64,000 bases of DNA, taken from Lachnospiraceae bacterium. GTDB lineage: Bacteria > Bacillota > Clostridia > Lachnospirales > Lachnospiraceae. Below, piece by piece: positions 1 through 7,204 of the stretch (position 1 is its first letter; every line of letters starts with the position of its first letter). The notes below the pieces were generated by a model. The model did no database searches, was not told the origin of the DNA, and saw only the letters and a program-made list of their open reading frames with translations. The translations under genes and the position numbers were made by a program. The stretch spans positions 124,001 through 188,000 of the forward strand of contig CAJTBF010000002.1 in the NCBI GenBank assembly GCA_910574195.1. The letters run 5' to 3'.

Positions 1-1
1 A

Positions 2-94
2 GTGATGAGCAGGATTATCAATGAAGTTCGCGGGGTAAACCGGGTGATGTATGATTTGACATCGAAGCCGCCGGGGACGATTGAGTTCGAATAA
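2..94 (+). CDS. guaA: GMP synthase, 3' end only
   Basis: The window opens inside a reading frame whose last 30 residues read [20 protein letters not shown], then [10 protein letters not shown] and a TAA stop. This is the conserved C-terminus of glutamine-hydrolysing GMP synthase, the dimerisation end that closes the enzyme's active site in purine synthesis. The rest of the gene lies before the window. The guaA 3' end is a well-known target of tyrosine-integrase elements, and the sequence that follows is mobile-element DNA, so the stop codon probably sits in or beside an attachment core. Confidence 0.9.
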   Translation: MMSRIINEVRGVNRVMYDLTSKPPGTIEFE

Positions 95-175
95 ACAAAA
101 ATGCTTAGTGAATTCCAGTGTTTATGCGGGTTTGCGGCATTTCAAAAGGTCTTTTGATAACAAATTGATAACAGT
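85..175. other. Probable element end at guaA with integrase arm-type repeats
   Basis: Just after the guaA stop lie two close direct copies of TTGATAACA (154-162 and 165-173). Paired short repeats like these beside a gene 3' end are typical arm-type binding sites of tyrosine integrases. The rest of the 95-267 gap shows no coding sequence. I found no second copy of the guaA tail in the window, so the far end of the element is outside it or lost. Confidence 0.45.
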
Positions 176-267
176 CGTTTGAGTGCGATTATTCTTACTG
201 TCAAGTGGTTTGTTGGTGGGGGAATGATTTGTAAGCGGTTTGGACGGCTGGCATAAATCCATATTTG

Positions 268-315
268 AAACGCCCTTAGCTGTGGGTAGGAACTCATGGC
301 TAAGGGCGTTTTTTG
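268..315. terminator. Bidirectional intrinsic terminator
   Basis: AACGCCCTTAGC pairs with GCTAAGGGCGTT across an 18-base loop and is followed by a run of T on the plus strand and preceded by A-rich DNA. It would end transcripts of the xre gene arriving from the right and any guaA read-through arriving from the left. Confidence 0.85.
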
Positions 316-324
316 TTGTGCTTG

Positions 325-855
325 TTAATCAGTTTTTAGTTTGTCCTTGAACTGTTCAACCAAGGTATCACTCAATTCCTTAGAGGGAACTTTTGCCCAA
401 TGCTGCGTGGTGTCAAACTTCGGGTAATTGTACCGCCACTGGTCGTAATCTTCCCTGCTGATTTCCTCGGCAGAGAGTTTTACAGCCTGTTCCTGCCAAG
501 CGGTAAGCATTTGCAGTAATTCAGCGGCATCCTTACTTTTGTCTTTGTTGACTTTCAAACAGACTTCTCCGTCTGTTTCACTGACAATAAGACCGTAAAT
601 GTCCTCAAGGGAAAATAAGGTGTGCATAAGCCCGATGTAGCTGTCAATGTCGGGTATGTCCAGTGCTTGCGGCGTAACGTCAAGAGCCTGCGCCAGTGCA
701 GCAGTCAAGTCTGCCTTCGGTTTGCGTGAGCCAGTTTCGTACTGTGCCAGACGGACATCCGCTGATTTTTCGGGAAACCCGACAAGCATACCGAGATATT
801 TCTGTGTCATGCCCCGCATGATGCGGAAAAAATGTATTCTTTCGCCAATCGCCAT
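325..855 (-). CDS. XRE-family transcriptional regulator of the mobile element
   Basis: The 176-residue product begins with a helix-turn-helix of the Cro/CI (XRE) type over roughly residues 5-62: RIHFFRIMRGMTQKYLG, the LAQYETGSRKP recognition-turn region, then LAQALDVTP. The C-terminal 110 residues are a less conserved acidic tail. Regulators of this kind repress excision or transfer genes of integrative elements. The ATG at 855 has a GGAG site upstream. A sigma-A-like promoter (TTGACT, 18 bases, TATACT) faces the gene, overlapping a motif shared with the divergent promoter of the 66-residue HTH gene, so the two probably form a small switch. The specific operator assignment is inference. Confidence 0.85.
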   Translation of the reverse strand: MAIGERIHFFRIMRGMTQKYLGMLVGFPEKSADVRLAQYETGSRKPKADLTAALAQALDVTPQALDIPDIDSYIGLMHTLFSLEDIYGLIVSETDGEVCLKVNKDKSKDAAELLQMLTAWQEQAVKLSAEEISREDYDQWRYNYPKFDTTQHWAKVPSKELSDTLVEQFKDKLKTD

Positions 856-884
856 AGTGTTTCACTCCTTGTGCTTATGTTTAT

Positions 885-1012
885 AAGGAGTATAGCATAT
901 ATGTTTAGAGAAAGTCAAGCGCAAGTGAAACAAAAAAGTTTAATATTTTCTTGCAAACCTATTGACAATAGCAGAATTGTTTAGTATTATATATTAAGCA
1001 AAAACGCTTAGA
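885..1012. promoter_or_regulatory. Divergent promoters with shared operator-like motif
   Basis: Rightward: TTGACA at 962-967, a 17-base spacer, then TATTAT at 985-990, serving the HTH gene. Leftward: TTGACT (complement of 913-918) and TATACT (complement of 889-894), serving xre. Both promoters carry a related element. In the minus-strand direction it reads TCTCTAAACATATATGC near xre and TCTCTAAGCGTTTTTGC just after the rightward -10. The second copy includes the inverted pair TAAGC/GCTTA at 995-1010. This fits a binding site for the XRE repressor, though nothing beyond the sequence proves it. Confidence 0.55.
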
Positions 1013-1029
1013 GAGAAAGGAGAGGTTGT

Positions 1030-1230
1030 ATGGACAACAAATTTATCCGTGTGGACGAGGTGGCGCAAGAGCTTTCCATATCGAAGCCTTACGCCTACAA
1101 GCTCATTAAAAAGTTGAATGACGAGCTGAAGGAGCAGGGCTTTATCACGATTGCAGGGCGTGTCAACCGCCAGTATTTTGAGGAAAGACTCTATGGGGCG
1201 GGAGAAAAACAGGGAAAGGAGATGGTATAA
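1030..1230 (+). CDS. Small HTH (excisionase-like) DNA-binding protein
   Basis: A 66-residue protein with one winged-helix/excisionase-type HTH: VDEVAQELSISKPYAYKLIK is the turn and recognition helix, followed by a short wing (FITIAGRVNRQYFEERLYG). The start follows AAGGAGAGG by a normal spacing. Such genes sit near xre repressors in clostridial integrative elements and act as excision or replication accessory factors, but the sequence does not decide which. The stop is followed directly by a 17-base piece identical to relaxase sequence and then an IS end, so whatever gene followed it has been lost. Confidence 0.75.
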   Translation: MDNKFIRVDEVAQELSISKPYAYKLIKKLNDELKEQGFITIAGRVNRQYFEERLYGAGEKQGKEMV

Positions 1231-1304
1231 ATGATTTTGTCAAGATTAGTTGACACATTTTCCTCAAGGATTTTGTATCCTATGCTGCTTCTTTCAGGGA
1301 ATCA
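1231..1304 (+). repeat. Left arm of a 74-bp inverted repeat (IS end plus relaxase scrap)
   Basis: This stretch is the reverse complement of 4693-4766 with one mismatch. Its first 17 bases match relaxase codons (FVKI region) and the rest is the left end of the IS3-family element. It marks a rearrangement in which IS and target sequence were copied or inverted together. Confidence 0.85.
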
Positions 1305-2180
1305 TAGTATTGCTGTCGTTTAACCATAGGAGGAAGCCCTCCGTTGGCAGAGCAGATTCTTCGGTTATTCCAGTAGCTGATGAAATATCTCCAGATAATC
1401 GTCCTGAGTTCATCTGTGGTCATTTTTTCCGTATCATAACGGTCGTACAGCAGTTCTGATTTCATCCTTGCCCACATACTTTCACAGCGGGCATTATCAT
1501 GACATCTTCCGCACGCACTGTTCATACTTTGCTGTATGCCGTACTGCATTGCGGTATAGCTGGCTGGTGTACTGGCTCCCTCTGTCACTATGGATAATGG
1601 CTCCACGGATACCGGGGTACGCATTAAAAGTATTTTCCAGTGTCTGAACACATAACGGTGCCTTCATGTTGGTATCCATTGCCAGACCGACCACGCTGGA
1701 ATCAAAACAGTCAAAAACAGCAGAAACATACAGTTTTCCATTACTGGCTTTGATCTCTGTTATATCTGTAACACATTTTGTCAGCGGCTCCTCTGTATGG
1801 AAATCACGTTTTAACAGATCGTCTGATTTTCTGGCTTCCCTGTCCGCTTCTGTGATCCCCTTTGGCTTGCGTCTGGGAGGATGACTGATTCCGATCTCTT
1901 CCATGATACGGTAAACAGTGCGTTCACTGGGAATATTCACATTTTCTGGCTGCTTCAATGTCAATGCCTGATACATGCGGATACGGCCATACGTATCATT
2001 GCATTCATCTTCCGTAAGAATCTCTTTCATGGCCTCCGCCAGTGGCTGATATTTCCATGGGCAGTCTTTGTTTGCAAGATACTGGTAAAACCCTTGTCTG
2101 CTGACATGGAGGACTCTGCAGAAAAAAGCGATATCCCCTTTTAATTCGCCGTCTTTCGTTTTTAATGCAATAAACTTCAT
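1280..2180 (-). pseudogene. IS3-family transposase OrfB, frameshifted
   Basis: OrfB supplies the DDE integrase core. The first frame (from 2180) carries the helical N-terminal part, VTDITEI with the first catalytic Asp, and IIHSDRGSQYTS with the second Asp. Near position 1555 the frame breaks: the continuation MQYGIQQSMNSACGRC, with the catalytic Glu region (HDNARCESMWARMKSELL) and the usual SYWNNRR C-terminus, lies in another frame that ends at 1280. A one- or two-base change separates the catalytic residues, so this copy should not make active transposase unless the break is a sequencing error. The regular A-B frameshift of the family is at the orfA/orfB overlap, not here. Confidence 0.85.
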
Positions 2181-2524
2181 TCTTTCGTTTTTGCTGACTT
2201 CAGACGGCTCGCAGCGAAAAAAGCGCTGGCCTCCTCCAGAAAATCATTTTCTTTCTTCAAACGGCGGTTTTCTTTCTCCAGTTCTTTTACCTGTCGGCGA
2301 AGCTTTAGGAGTTCCTCGTTAAGCGTCATAGCGCTTTGTGGAGTCTGTGAACCAGCTCCAAGGTCAAGATTGCCAAGACGGTTAGCCCGTACCCAGCCAT
2401 ACATGGTGTTTTTGGGAACTCCCAGTTCTTTAGCAGCTTTAGCTTGTCCGATTTCTTTAGCGAGCTTCACTGCCTGTACTTTGTATTCGTGGTCATATTG
2501 TCTGTTTTCTGCCATTTTGTTCAC
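2177..2524 (-). CDS. IS3-family transposase OrfA
   Basis: A 115-residue OrfA with an N-terminal helix-turn-helix (YDHEYKVQAVKLAKEIG, then AAKELGVPKNTMYGWVRANR) that recognises the IS ends, and a leucine-zipper coiled coil (LNEELLKLRRQVKELEKENR and following residues) used for OrfA-OrfAB multimers. It overlaps orfB by four bases (ATGA). The gene looks intact even though its partner is broken. Confidence 0.9.
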   Translation of the reverse strand: MNKMAENRQYDHEYKVQAVKLAKEIGQAKAAKELGVPKNTMYGWVRANRLGNLDLGAGSQTPQSAMTLNEELLKLRRQVKELEKENRRLKKENDFLEEASAFFAASRLKSAKTKE

Positions 2525-2710
2525 TCCTTATTCTCTTGATTATATCTCAAATCCTTGAGAATGGGGTGTCAACTTTTTTTATACCACATCATATTTATTG
2601 CTAAATAGGATTTTGTTACTAATTGACTTCTAATTAAACTATTAAAATCTTCAATATTATGGAGAAATAAAAACAGAAAATTTCAACAGAAAATTTCATA
2701 AAAATAGGGT

Positions 2711-2740
2711 TTGACAAACTGCTGGTTTTCATGCTAAAAT
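2711..2740 (+). promoter_or_regulatory. Promoter of the ABC-F leader transcript
   Basis: TTGACA at 2711-2716 and TAAAAT at 2735-2740 with an 18-base spacer make a good sigma-A promoter. It begins the untranslated leader about 400 bases ahead of the ABC-F gene. The 2573-2710 stretch before it is AT-rich with nothing I recognise. Confidence 0.65.
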
Positions 2741-2771
2741 AATTTGCACTAATTTAAAGGAGAACAGTTTC

Positions 2772-2870
2772 ATGAGCTTTTACATCACAAACGAACTTCC
2801 GCCTAAAAAGAAAATCAGCTCTGTACAATCAAATCCGATGAAACATTGTACAGAGTATAGCGTAATATAA
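2772..2870 (+). CDS. 32-residue leader peptide of the ABC-F gene
   Basis: A short frame starts with ATG nine bases after AAGGAG and ends at TAA 2868-2870; it reads MSFYITNELPPKKKISSVQS then NPMKHCTEYSVI. The run PPKKK is a plausible stall site. Its codons span an 11-bp perfect hairpin (2819-2829 with 2845-2855). The segment CCGATGAAA in that hairpin's loop can alternatively pair with TTTCATCGG at 2882-2890. Translated leaders with switchable hairpins are the known control device of many drug-inducible ABC-F and ribosome-protection genes. That a drug acts here is inference. Confidence 0.6.
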   Translation: MSFYITNELPPKKKISSVQSNPMKHCTEYSVI

Positions 2871-3094
2871 CACGTTAGGATTTCATCGGGAAATGCAGCA
2901 GTACATGAGAGGGATTTTATGTCCTTTTCATATATTGTTTCTTTTCCCGTACAAATTTGTGTGCAGCAGGCTATGGACAGTGTTTTGTCCGTAGCCTTTT
3001 GTTGTATATGAGCTGTTTCCTGCAAGCGGTTTGTGATGGAACGGATATAGCAGAAGGCATGATACCAAGAGTATCTGACTTCTGCTATTTTTTT
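2819..3094 (+). promoter_or_regulatory. Attenuator leader upstream of ABC-F
   Basis: The 260-base region between leader peptide and ABC-F holds several mutually positioned hairpins: the 11-bp hairpin in the leader frame, a 12-bp stem with one mismatch at 2968-2979/2986-2997 followed by TTTT, and a final terminator. A second tiny frame starting ATGTCCTTTTC at 2919 runs through the middle. Together this is the layout of ribosome-mediated transcription attenuation. Confidence 0.6.
3047..3094 (+). terminator. Intrinsic terminator inside the ABC-F leader
   Basis: ATAGCAGAAG pairs perfectly with CTTCTGCTAT and is followed by seven T. It sits only about 40 bases before the ABC-F ribosome binding site and in the sense direction, so by default it should stop transcription before the gene. 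This makes an antitermination event necessary for expression. Confidence 0.85.
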
Positions 3095-3138
3095 GCCCAT
3101 TTTGAAAAATCAGACAGTAAAAAGAGAGGACAATGATT

Positions 3139-4674
3139 ATGAGTTTATTAGAAGTTACGGGATTAACACATTCTTTTGGAGAAAATTATCTGTTTAAAAA
3201 CGCAGATTTTACGTTGAACAAAGGCGAGCATATCGGTATTGTCGGTCAGAACGGGGCAGGAAAAAGCACGTTCATAAAGATTTGCACGGAGCAGCTTATC
3301 CCAGACTCTGGCAGGATAGTATGGCAGCCGAACACAAAAATAGGGTATCTCGACCAGTACGCCCAAATTGAAAAAAGCGTGGCGATGAGGGAGTTCCTGC
3401 AATCCGCATTTTCTGGGCTGTATGAGATAGAAAATAGAATGAATGAGCTGTACTGCCAGTCTGCGGATGGGGATATGGCAAAGCTAGGCATGGCGGCAAT
3501 GTATCAGGAAGAATTAGAACGCAAAGAGTTTTATTTGATTGACACAAAGATAGAACAGGTAGCGACAGGTCTGGGCTTAACGGCAGTCGGGTTAGAAAGA
3601 CCGATTGAGCAGATGAGCGGCGGGCAGAGGGCAAAGGTCATACTGGCGAAGCTGCTGCTTGAGAAGCCAGATATTTTGCTTTTGGACGAGCCGACAAACT
3701 TTTTGGACAAGGAACATGTTACATGGCTTGCCGAATATCTTTCCAGCCTGCCAAACGCTTTTCTTGTAGTATCGCATGACTATGACTTTTTAGAGAAAAT
3801 ATCCACAAGGATATGCGACATTGACAACGAGAAGATTACAAAATATTTTGGCACTTATTCAGAGTTCACGAGAAAAAAGGCACTGCTCCGTGAGGATTAT
3901 ATCAGACAGTATGCCGCACAGCAGAAAACCATCAAAAAGACGGAAGAATTTATCCGCAGGAATATTGCAGGGAGAAAGTCAAAAATGGCTCGTGGCAGGC
4001 AGAAACAGCTTGACCGAATGGATAAGATGGAAGCTCTGGAACAGAAAGAAATCAAGCCACATTTTCGGTTTGAAGCTCTCCCGCTGACTACGACAGAGCA
4101 TCTAAAAGTAAAACATCTGGATGTTGGCTACCACTATCCTGTTTTGTCAGATATCAGCTTTTCCATAAAAGGGGGAGAAAAAATTGTTATGACGGGATTT
4201 AACGGCATCGGCAAATCTACCCTGCTAAAAACACTTATTAGCCAAATACCCTCATTAAGTGGGAGTTTCCGTTTTTCGGAGCAGGTAAAGATTGGGTATT
4301 TTGAGCAGGAGCTGGCATGGGCGGATATAGAAAAAACGCCCATTCAGATTGTTTCCGATGCTTACCCGTCGCTTGCGATAAAGGACGTGAGAAAGCGTCT
4401 TGCAGGCTGCGGCATCTCAAGCAAACACGCCATGCAGGAAATCGGGACTTTGAGCGGAGGAGAACAGGCAAAGGTTAAAATGTGCCTGCTTATGATGAAG
4501 CCGTGCAATTTCCTTATCATGGACGAGCCGACAAACCACCTTGATGCGCTTGCGAAAGAATCGTTGAAAACCGCATTGGAGGAATTTGAGGGAACAGTGC
4601 TATTGGTGTCACATGAAGAAGCGTTTTACCGTGAGTGGACGCAGAAAGTGATAAATATAGAGAAGAAAATATAG
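3139..4674 (+). CDS. ABC-F family ATPase, possible ribosome-protection resistance protein
   Basis: The protein of about 511 residues has two ATP-binding cassettes and no membrane segments, as in the ABC-F class that acts on the ribosome. First cassette: Walker A GQNGAGKST, signature MSGGQRAKV, Walker B LLLDEPTNFLD. Second: GFNGIGKST, LSGGEQAKV, IMDEPTNHLD. Between them a basic helical linker of about 80 residues (ARKK/REDYIRQYAAQQKTIKK region) is the segment that enters the tRNA or peptidyl-transferase site. I prefer the ATG at 3139, which sits nine bases from GAGAGG and opens SLLEVTGLTHSFG; the ATG at 3133 is closer. The attenuator leader and mobile context favour an antibiotic-responsive gene over a housekeeping EttA-like factor. 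Drug class cannot be read from the sequence. Confidence 0.85.
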   Translation: MSLLEVTGLTHSFGENYLFKNADFTLNKGEHIGIVGQNGAGKSTFIKICTEQLIPDSGRIVWQPNTKIGYLDQYAQIEKSVAMREFLQSAFSGLYEIENRMNELYCQSADGDMAKLGMAAMYQEELERKEFYLIDTKIEQVATGLGLTAVGLERPIEQMSGGQRAKVILAKLLLEKPDILLLDEPTNFLDKEHVTWLAEYLSSLPNAFLVVSHDYDFLEKISTRICDIDNEKITKYFGTYSEFTRKKALLREDYIRQYAAQQKTIKKTEEFIRRNIAGRKSKMARGRQKQLDRMDKMEALEQKEIKPHFRFEALPLTTTEHLKVKHLDVGYHYPVLSDISFSIKGGEKIVMTGFNGIGKSTLLKTLISQIPSLSGSFRFSEQVKIGYFEQELAWADIEKTPIQIVSDAYPSLAIKDVRKRLAGCGISSKHAMQEIGTLSGGEQAKVKMCLLMMKPCNFLIMDEPTNHLDALAKESLKTALEEFEGTVLLVSHEEAFYREWTQKVINIEKKI

Positions 4675-4692
4675 GTCAAAAAGCACATTTTT

Positions 4693-4766
4693 TGATTCCC
4701 TGAAAGAAGCAGCATAGGATACAAAATCCTTGAGGAAAATGTGTCAACCAATCTTGACAAAATCAT
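4693..4766 (-). repeat. Right arm of the 74-bp inverted repeat; IS left-end remnant
   Basis: The first 55 bases are a solo copy of the left end of the IS3-family element in opposite orientation to the full copy, and the remainder is relaxase coding DNA. The ABC-F module is therefore bracketed by a complete IS and a solo IS end. Confidence 0.85.
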
Positions 4767-5355
4767 GATGTGACAGCCCTCCGTTTTGTTTCAGCCGGTA
4801 TTCTTTTTTTCTTCCGCCGTAAAACTCTGTGTCTTTCAATATACTTTTCCCGTGTTCCAAACATACGGCGTCGGAGATTTCCCGCAGACGGCAGTGGTCG
4901 GAGATATGGTTTTCAAACTTCCTGCCCGTCTTAAAAGATACGGAGTTTACGACAAAATGATTATGGACATTATCTGTATTAAGGTGTGTGGTAACAACAA
5001 TTTCATACCCGCTTCCCCACATCCGCCTTGCGGTTTCTAAACCGATTTTGTGCGCTTCTTCGGGTGTGGCTTCGCCAGTTTGAAAGCTCTGGTAGCCGTG
5101 GTACGCCACATTTCCGCCCGTTTTCCCAAAGCGTTTTTTCGTTGCCGCCATACGCTCATACGCCCGTTTGGCATTGCAGTTGATGCCGCTGACATACATA
5201 CGCGCATCGGTCTTTTTGTCATTGGAAACATACCGCAGGGCGGCGTATAAATCGCTGTCCACATACTTTTTATCAATGGTTTTGTCAGGATTCTCCGCAT
5301 AGCTAATCACTTCCTTCAGCCTGTCTTTGACAGGCCAGAAGCCGGTAGTCGCCAT
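4744..5355 (-). pseudogene. Relaxase, cut off by an IS end
   Basis: The N-terminal 200 residues are a MobA/VirD2-type relaxase: MATTGFWPVKDRLKEVISYA, the GGNVAYHGYQSF catalytic-region sequence, and the metal-binding histidines in VVTTHLNTDNVHNHFVVNSV (HxDxxHxH-like). Family members run 400-500 residues or more. Here the frame hits TGA exactly at the IS terminus after HHDFVKIG, so the C-terminal half is missing. It would nick oriT and pilot the strand in transfer. The nicking fold is nearly complete, so residual activity is possible but the protein is probably non-functional. It starts directly after the mobC stop (TAAATG). Confidence 0.85.
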
Positions 5356-5658
5356 TTATACCACCAGCCTTTCACGCTTTGGCAGTATCAGTTCTTCGGT
5401 AATGCTGTCAATGAGTCCAATAATTTTTTCTTCCGTATCCGCTGTAATTTTGCCTTCGACAGCGATGCAGAGTTCGTCCAGCTTATCGTTAAAAGAGAAA
5501 AATGCTTCGGGGAGGACGGCTCTCGGCATATACCCCAAAGCCCGCTGTCGGAGATACTCTGATACGGAAAGCCCGCACTTTTTGGCGTTCTGCACTATGA
5601 TATTTTTTTCTTTTTCACTCACACGGATAAATAAATTTTTATTCCTGGCTTCGTTCAT
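5356..5658 (-). CDS. mobC: Relaxosome accessory protein MobC
   Basis: About 100 residues with the MobC hallmark block: NKNLFIRVSEKEKNIIVQNA, then KKCGLSVSEYLRQRALGY, a ribbon-helix-helix-like DNA binder that opens oriT for the relaxase. I start at ATG 5658 because AAAGGA lies nine bases upstream and the product then opens MNEARNKN as in the family. The open frame continues upstream to 5880, but that part overlies three adjacent inverted repeats and reads as oriT rather than protein. The gene is translationally coupled to the truncated relaxase. Confidence 0.8.
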   Translation of the reverse strand: MNEARNKNLFIRVSEKEKNIIVQNAKKCGLSVSEYLRQRALGYMPRAVLPEAFFSFNDKLDELCIAVEGKITADTEEKIIGLIDSITEELILPKRERLVV

Positions 5659-5689
5659 AACATCAATCCTTTCTTTGATTTCTTTAACG

Positions 5690-5762
5690 GGTTTTAGGGT
5701 GTCCCTAAAGTGAAATCGGAGCAGCCTTCCGATTTTGGTGGAAACTGTCAATACAGTTTCCC
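5690..5762. other. Candidate origin of transfer (oriT)
   Basis: Three inverted repeats follow one another in 70 bases immediately upstream of mobC: TTTAGGG/CCCTAAA with a 3-base loop (5693-5709), AATCGGA/TCCGATT with a 7-base loop (5714-5734), and GAAACTG/CAGTTTC (5741-5760). A run of short hairpins just before mobC-relaxase is the usual layout of mobilisation origins. The nick position itself cannot be named from sequence alone. Confidence 0.65.
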
Positions 5763-6353
5763 TGCTTGCTACGGTATGCGACACTCTTTCTGCCGCATAT
5801 GGTCTGTTGTTTTCCGCCGGTCTGTCTGAATGTCGTTTTTCTGTCCCTGCCCCCATCTTAGGCGGCGTTGTTTCGCTCACTCTCCGAAAAAAGAGGTTGC
5901 CGCAAAATCATATCCCATTCAGCCGGTCGTTCAATTGTAACCGGCATTTGGGCAGCAAAAAAAGCCGGCACATCAATGTGTACCGACCAATACAAAAGGA
6001 TAGACTTATCCCTTGCGGTTTTTGGTTTTACAATGATGTAACCGGCTTTGAGATTCAAAGTCGAAACTGTCTTTTACGCTTGACCTCCGCCGACAGTTCA
6101 AGGCGGCAATGGCAGCGGCGGCATTTCCTTTTCGCATACCGCAGGCGTGTACGGTGCAAAGCCGTACCCCCCCCAAAAAAATTCTGTGAAGATATGTAAT
6201 TGCTTGTGCTTCTTCTGAGAAGTATTTTATTATACTGGAGAAAACAAGCGTTTGTCAATACTTTCCGAAAAGATTTTGAATATTTTTTTCAGAAGGTGGG
6301 AATACTATTTAATTTCAAATAAAAATCATGTTCGTTTATCTTTGGATAAAAGA
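5763..6353. other. Mostly noncoding stretch left of the mobilisation genes
   Basis: The segment is GC-richer than its neighbours and carries no convincing gene. A 66-codon frame (6058 to 5858, TTG start) overlaps the oriT side but has no clear ribosome site. A homopolymer tract of eight C followed by seven A sits near 6165-6180. It may be remaining transfer-origin or element-end sequence. Confidence 0.4.
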
Positions 6354-6398
6354 GCAGAGCCGACAGGCTGTGATTGCTCACAAGCCTGCCGACTCTGC
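6354..6398. repeat. Long near-perfect hairpin
   Basis: GCAGAGCCGACAGGCTGTGA pairs with TCACAAGCCTGCCGACTCTGC around a 4-base loop, with only a bulge and a mismatch. No T-run follows, so it is not an ordinary terminator. It separates the mobilisation module from the AT-rich cargo genes and may mark an element or cassette boundary. Confidence 0.7.
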
Positions 6399-6451
6399 GC
6401 ATTATGTGTCTGGCTTTTTGGTGAAATATTGTTTGCCCGATAAATAGGAAA

Positions 6452-7123
6452 TTATAGTAAATAACCTATAGCGATGAAAAGATAGCTATATAGGTATTTC
6501 CTGTTTAATCTTAGATACATTACACCGCTAAGAACAGAAAACATCATAGTAGAAATTCCGTTCCAAATTTCAAGACCTACTCCTCTTGATACGAAATGCA
6601 TCGCTCCCCATGTCATAGCCAATATAATACCGCCAAAAGGAATTGGGCTTTCTTTTTTCAACAAGGTTTCAATCGCTTTTTGCCCATATATTATGATTAG
6701 AATAACAAGCATTACCTCAAATATATAGTATAAATACTGCGCACAAAATTGGAATACGGTTTTACCCTGTGCTTCTCCGACAATCTTTAATGTATGCCAA
6801 TCAATGAAAGTCATAATTTTGCAGCCAATGAAACAAGCAAGCGTTACAATCCAACTTTTCGAGGAAATCTTATCCCTTTTGCTTCCTCTTACTGGAAAAT
6901 GATAATGCTTCCTTGAAAAAAGCAGGAGAACACCAATGAAAAACGCCCACATAAAAACCATTATGATACAATGAATACTTCTTTGCTGCATTGTATAATT
7001 CTGTATATCTACATGCAGAAATATAACTTCAATTGCAAATATTGACAGAAGTTCAAGCATAAATGCTCCAAATGAGAGCAAGCTCAGCCATAAATATTTT
7101 GTCCATTTTACTTCTTTAACCAT
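6452..7123 (-). CDS. Multi-pass membrane protein, possibly CPBP-like protease relative
   Basis: About 223 residues with six or more hydrophobic segments (for example LWLSLLSFGAFMLELLSIFA, and VMLVILIIIYG). The late segment IILAMTWGAMHF resembles the histidine-bearing motif of CPBP (CAAX-like) intramembrane proteases, but I do not see their EExxxR motif, so the assignment is weak and the protein may be a non-catalytic relative. The ATG at 7123 is chosen because AAGGAGAGG precedes it closely; the longer frame start at 7198 lacks this. It is the third gene of an AT-rich minus-strand trio with two small hypothetical genes. Confidence 0.55.
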   Translation of the reverse strand: MVKEVKWTKYLWLSLLSFGAFMLELLSIFAIEVIFLHVDIQNYTMQQRSIHCIIMVFMWAFFIGVLLLFSRKHYHFPVRGSKRDKISSKSWIVTLACFIGCKIMTFIDWHTLKIVGEAQGKTVFQFCAQYLYYIFEVMLVILIIIYGQKAIETLLKKESPIPFGGIILAMTWGAMHFVSRGVGLEIWNGISTMMFSVLSGVMYLRLNRKYLYSYLFIAIGYLL

Positions 7124-7204
7124 TATCCTCTCCTTATGAAATTCCGATTTCTTTTTATTCTTGACTTTCCGACAAACAGGAATTTCTGTGTCAGACAAAA
7201 CGTT

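Larger units (their letters stand above)
1250..2572 (-). mobile_element. IS3-family insertion sequence
   Basis: The element is about 1.32 kb with inverted ends: TTGACACATTTTCCTCAAGG at the left and, read inward on the other strand, TTGACACCCCATTCTCAAGG at the right. It carries orfA and orfB on the minus strand overlapping at ATGA, as in the IS3/IS150 group. Left and right flanking bases show no matching 3-4 bp target duplication, and the left flank is a displaced relaxase fragment, so the present location is probably secondary. Confidence 0.85.

Noticed and set aside
2177-2190. Programmed frameshift as the explanation of the broken orfB
   Set aside because: The known IS3 frameshift site is at the orfA/orfB overlap; the break at about 1555 is inside the DDE domain.
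5659-5880. N-terminal extension of MobC
   Set aside because: The frame is open but overlies three tandem inverted repeats, and a good ribosome site precedes ATG 5658 where family similarity begins.
5858-6058. 66-residue minus-strand frame
   Set aside because: TTG start with no clear ribosome site, overlap with the oriT-side open frame, and no family I recognise.
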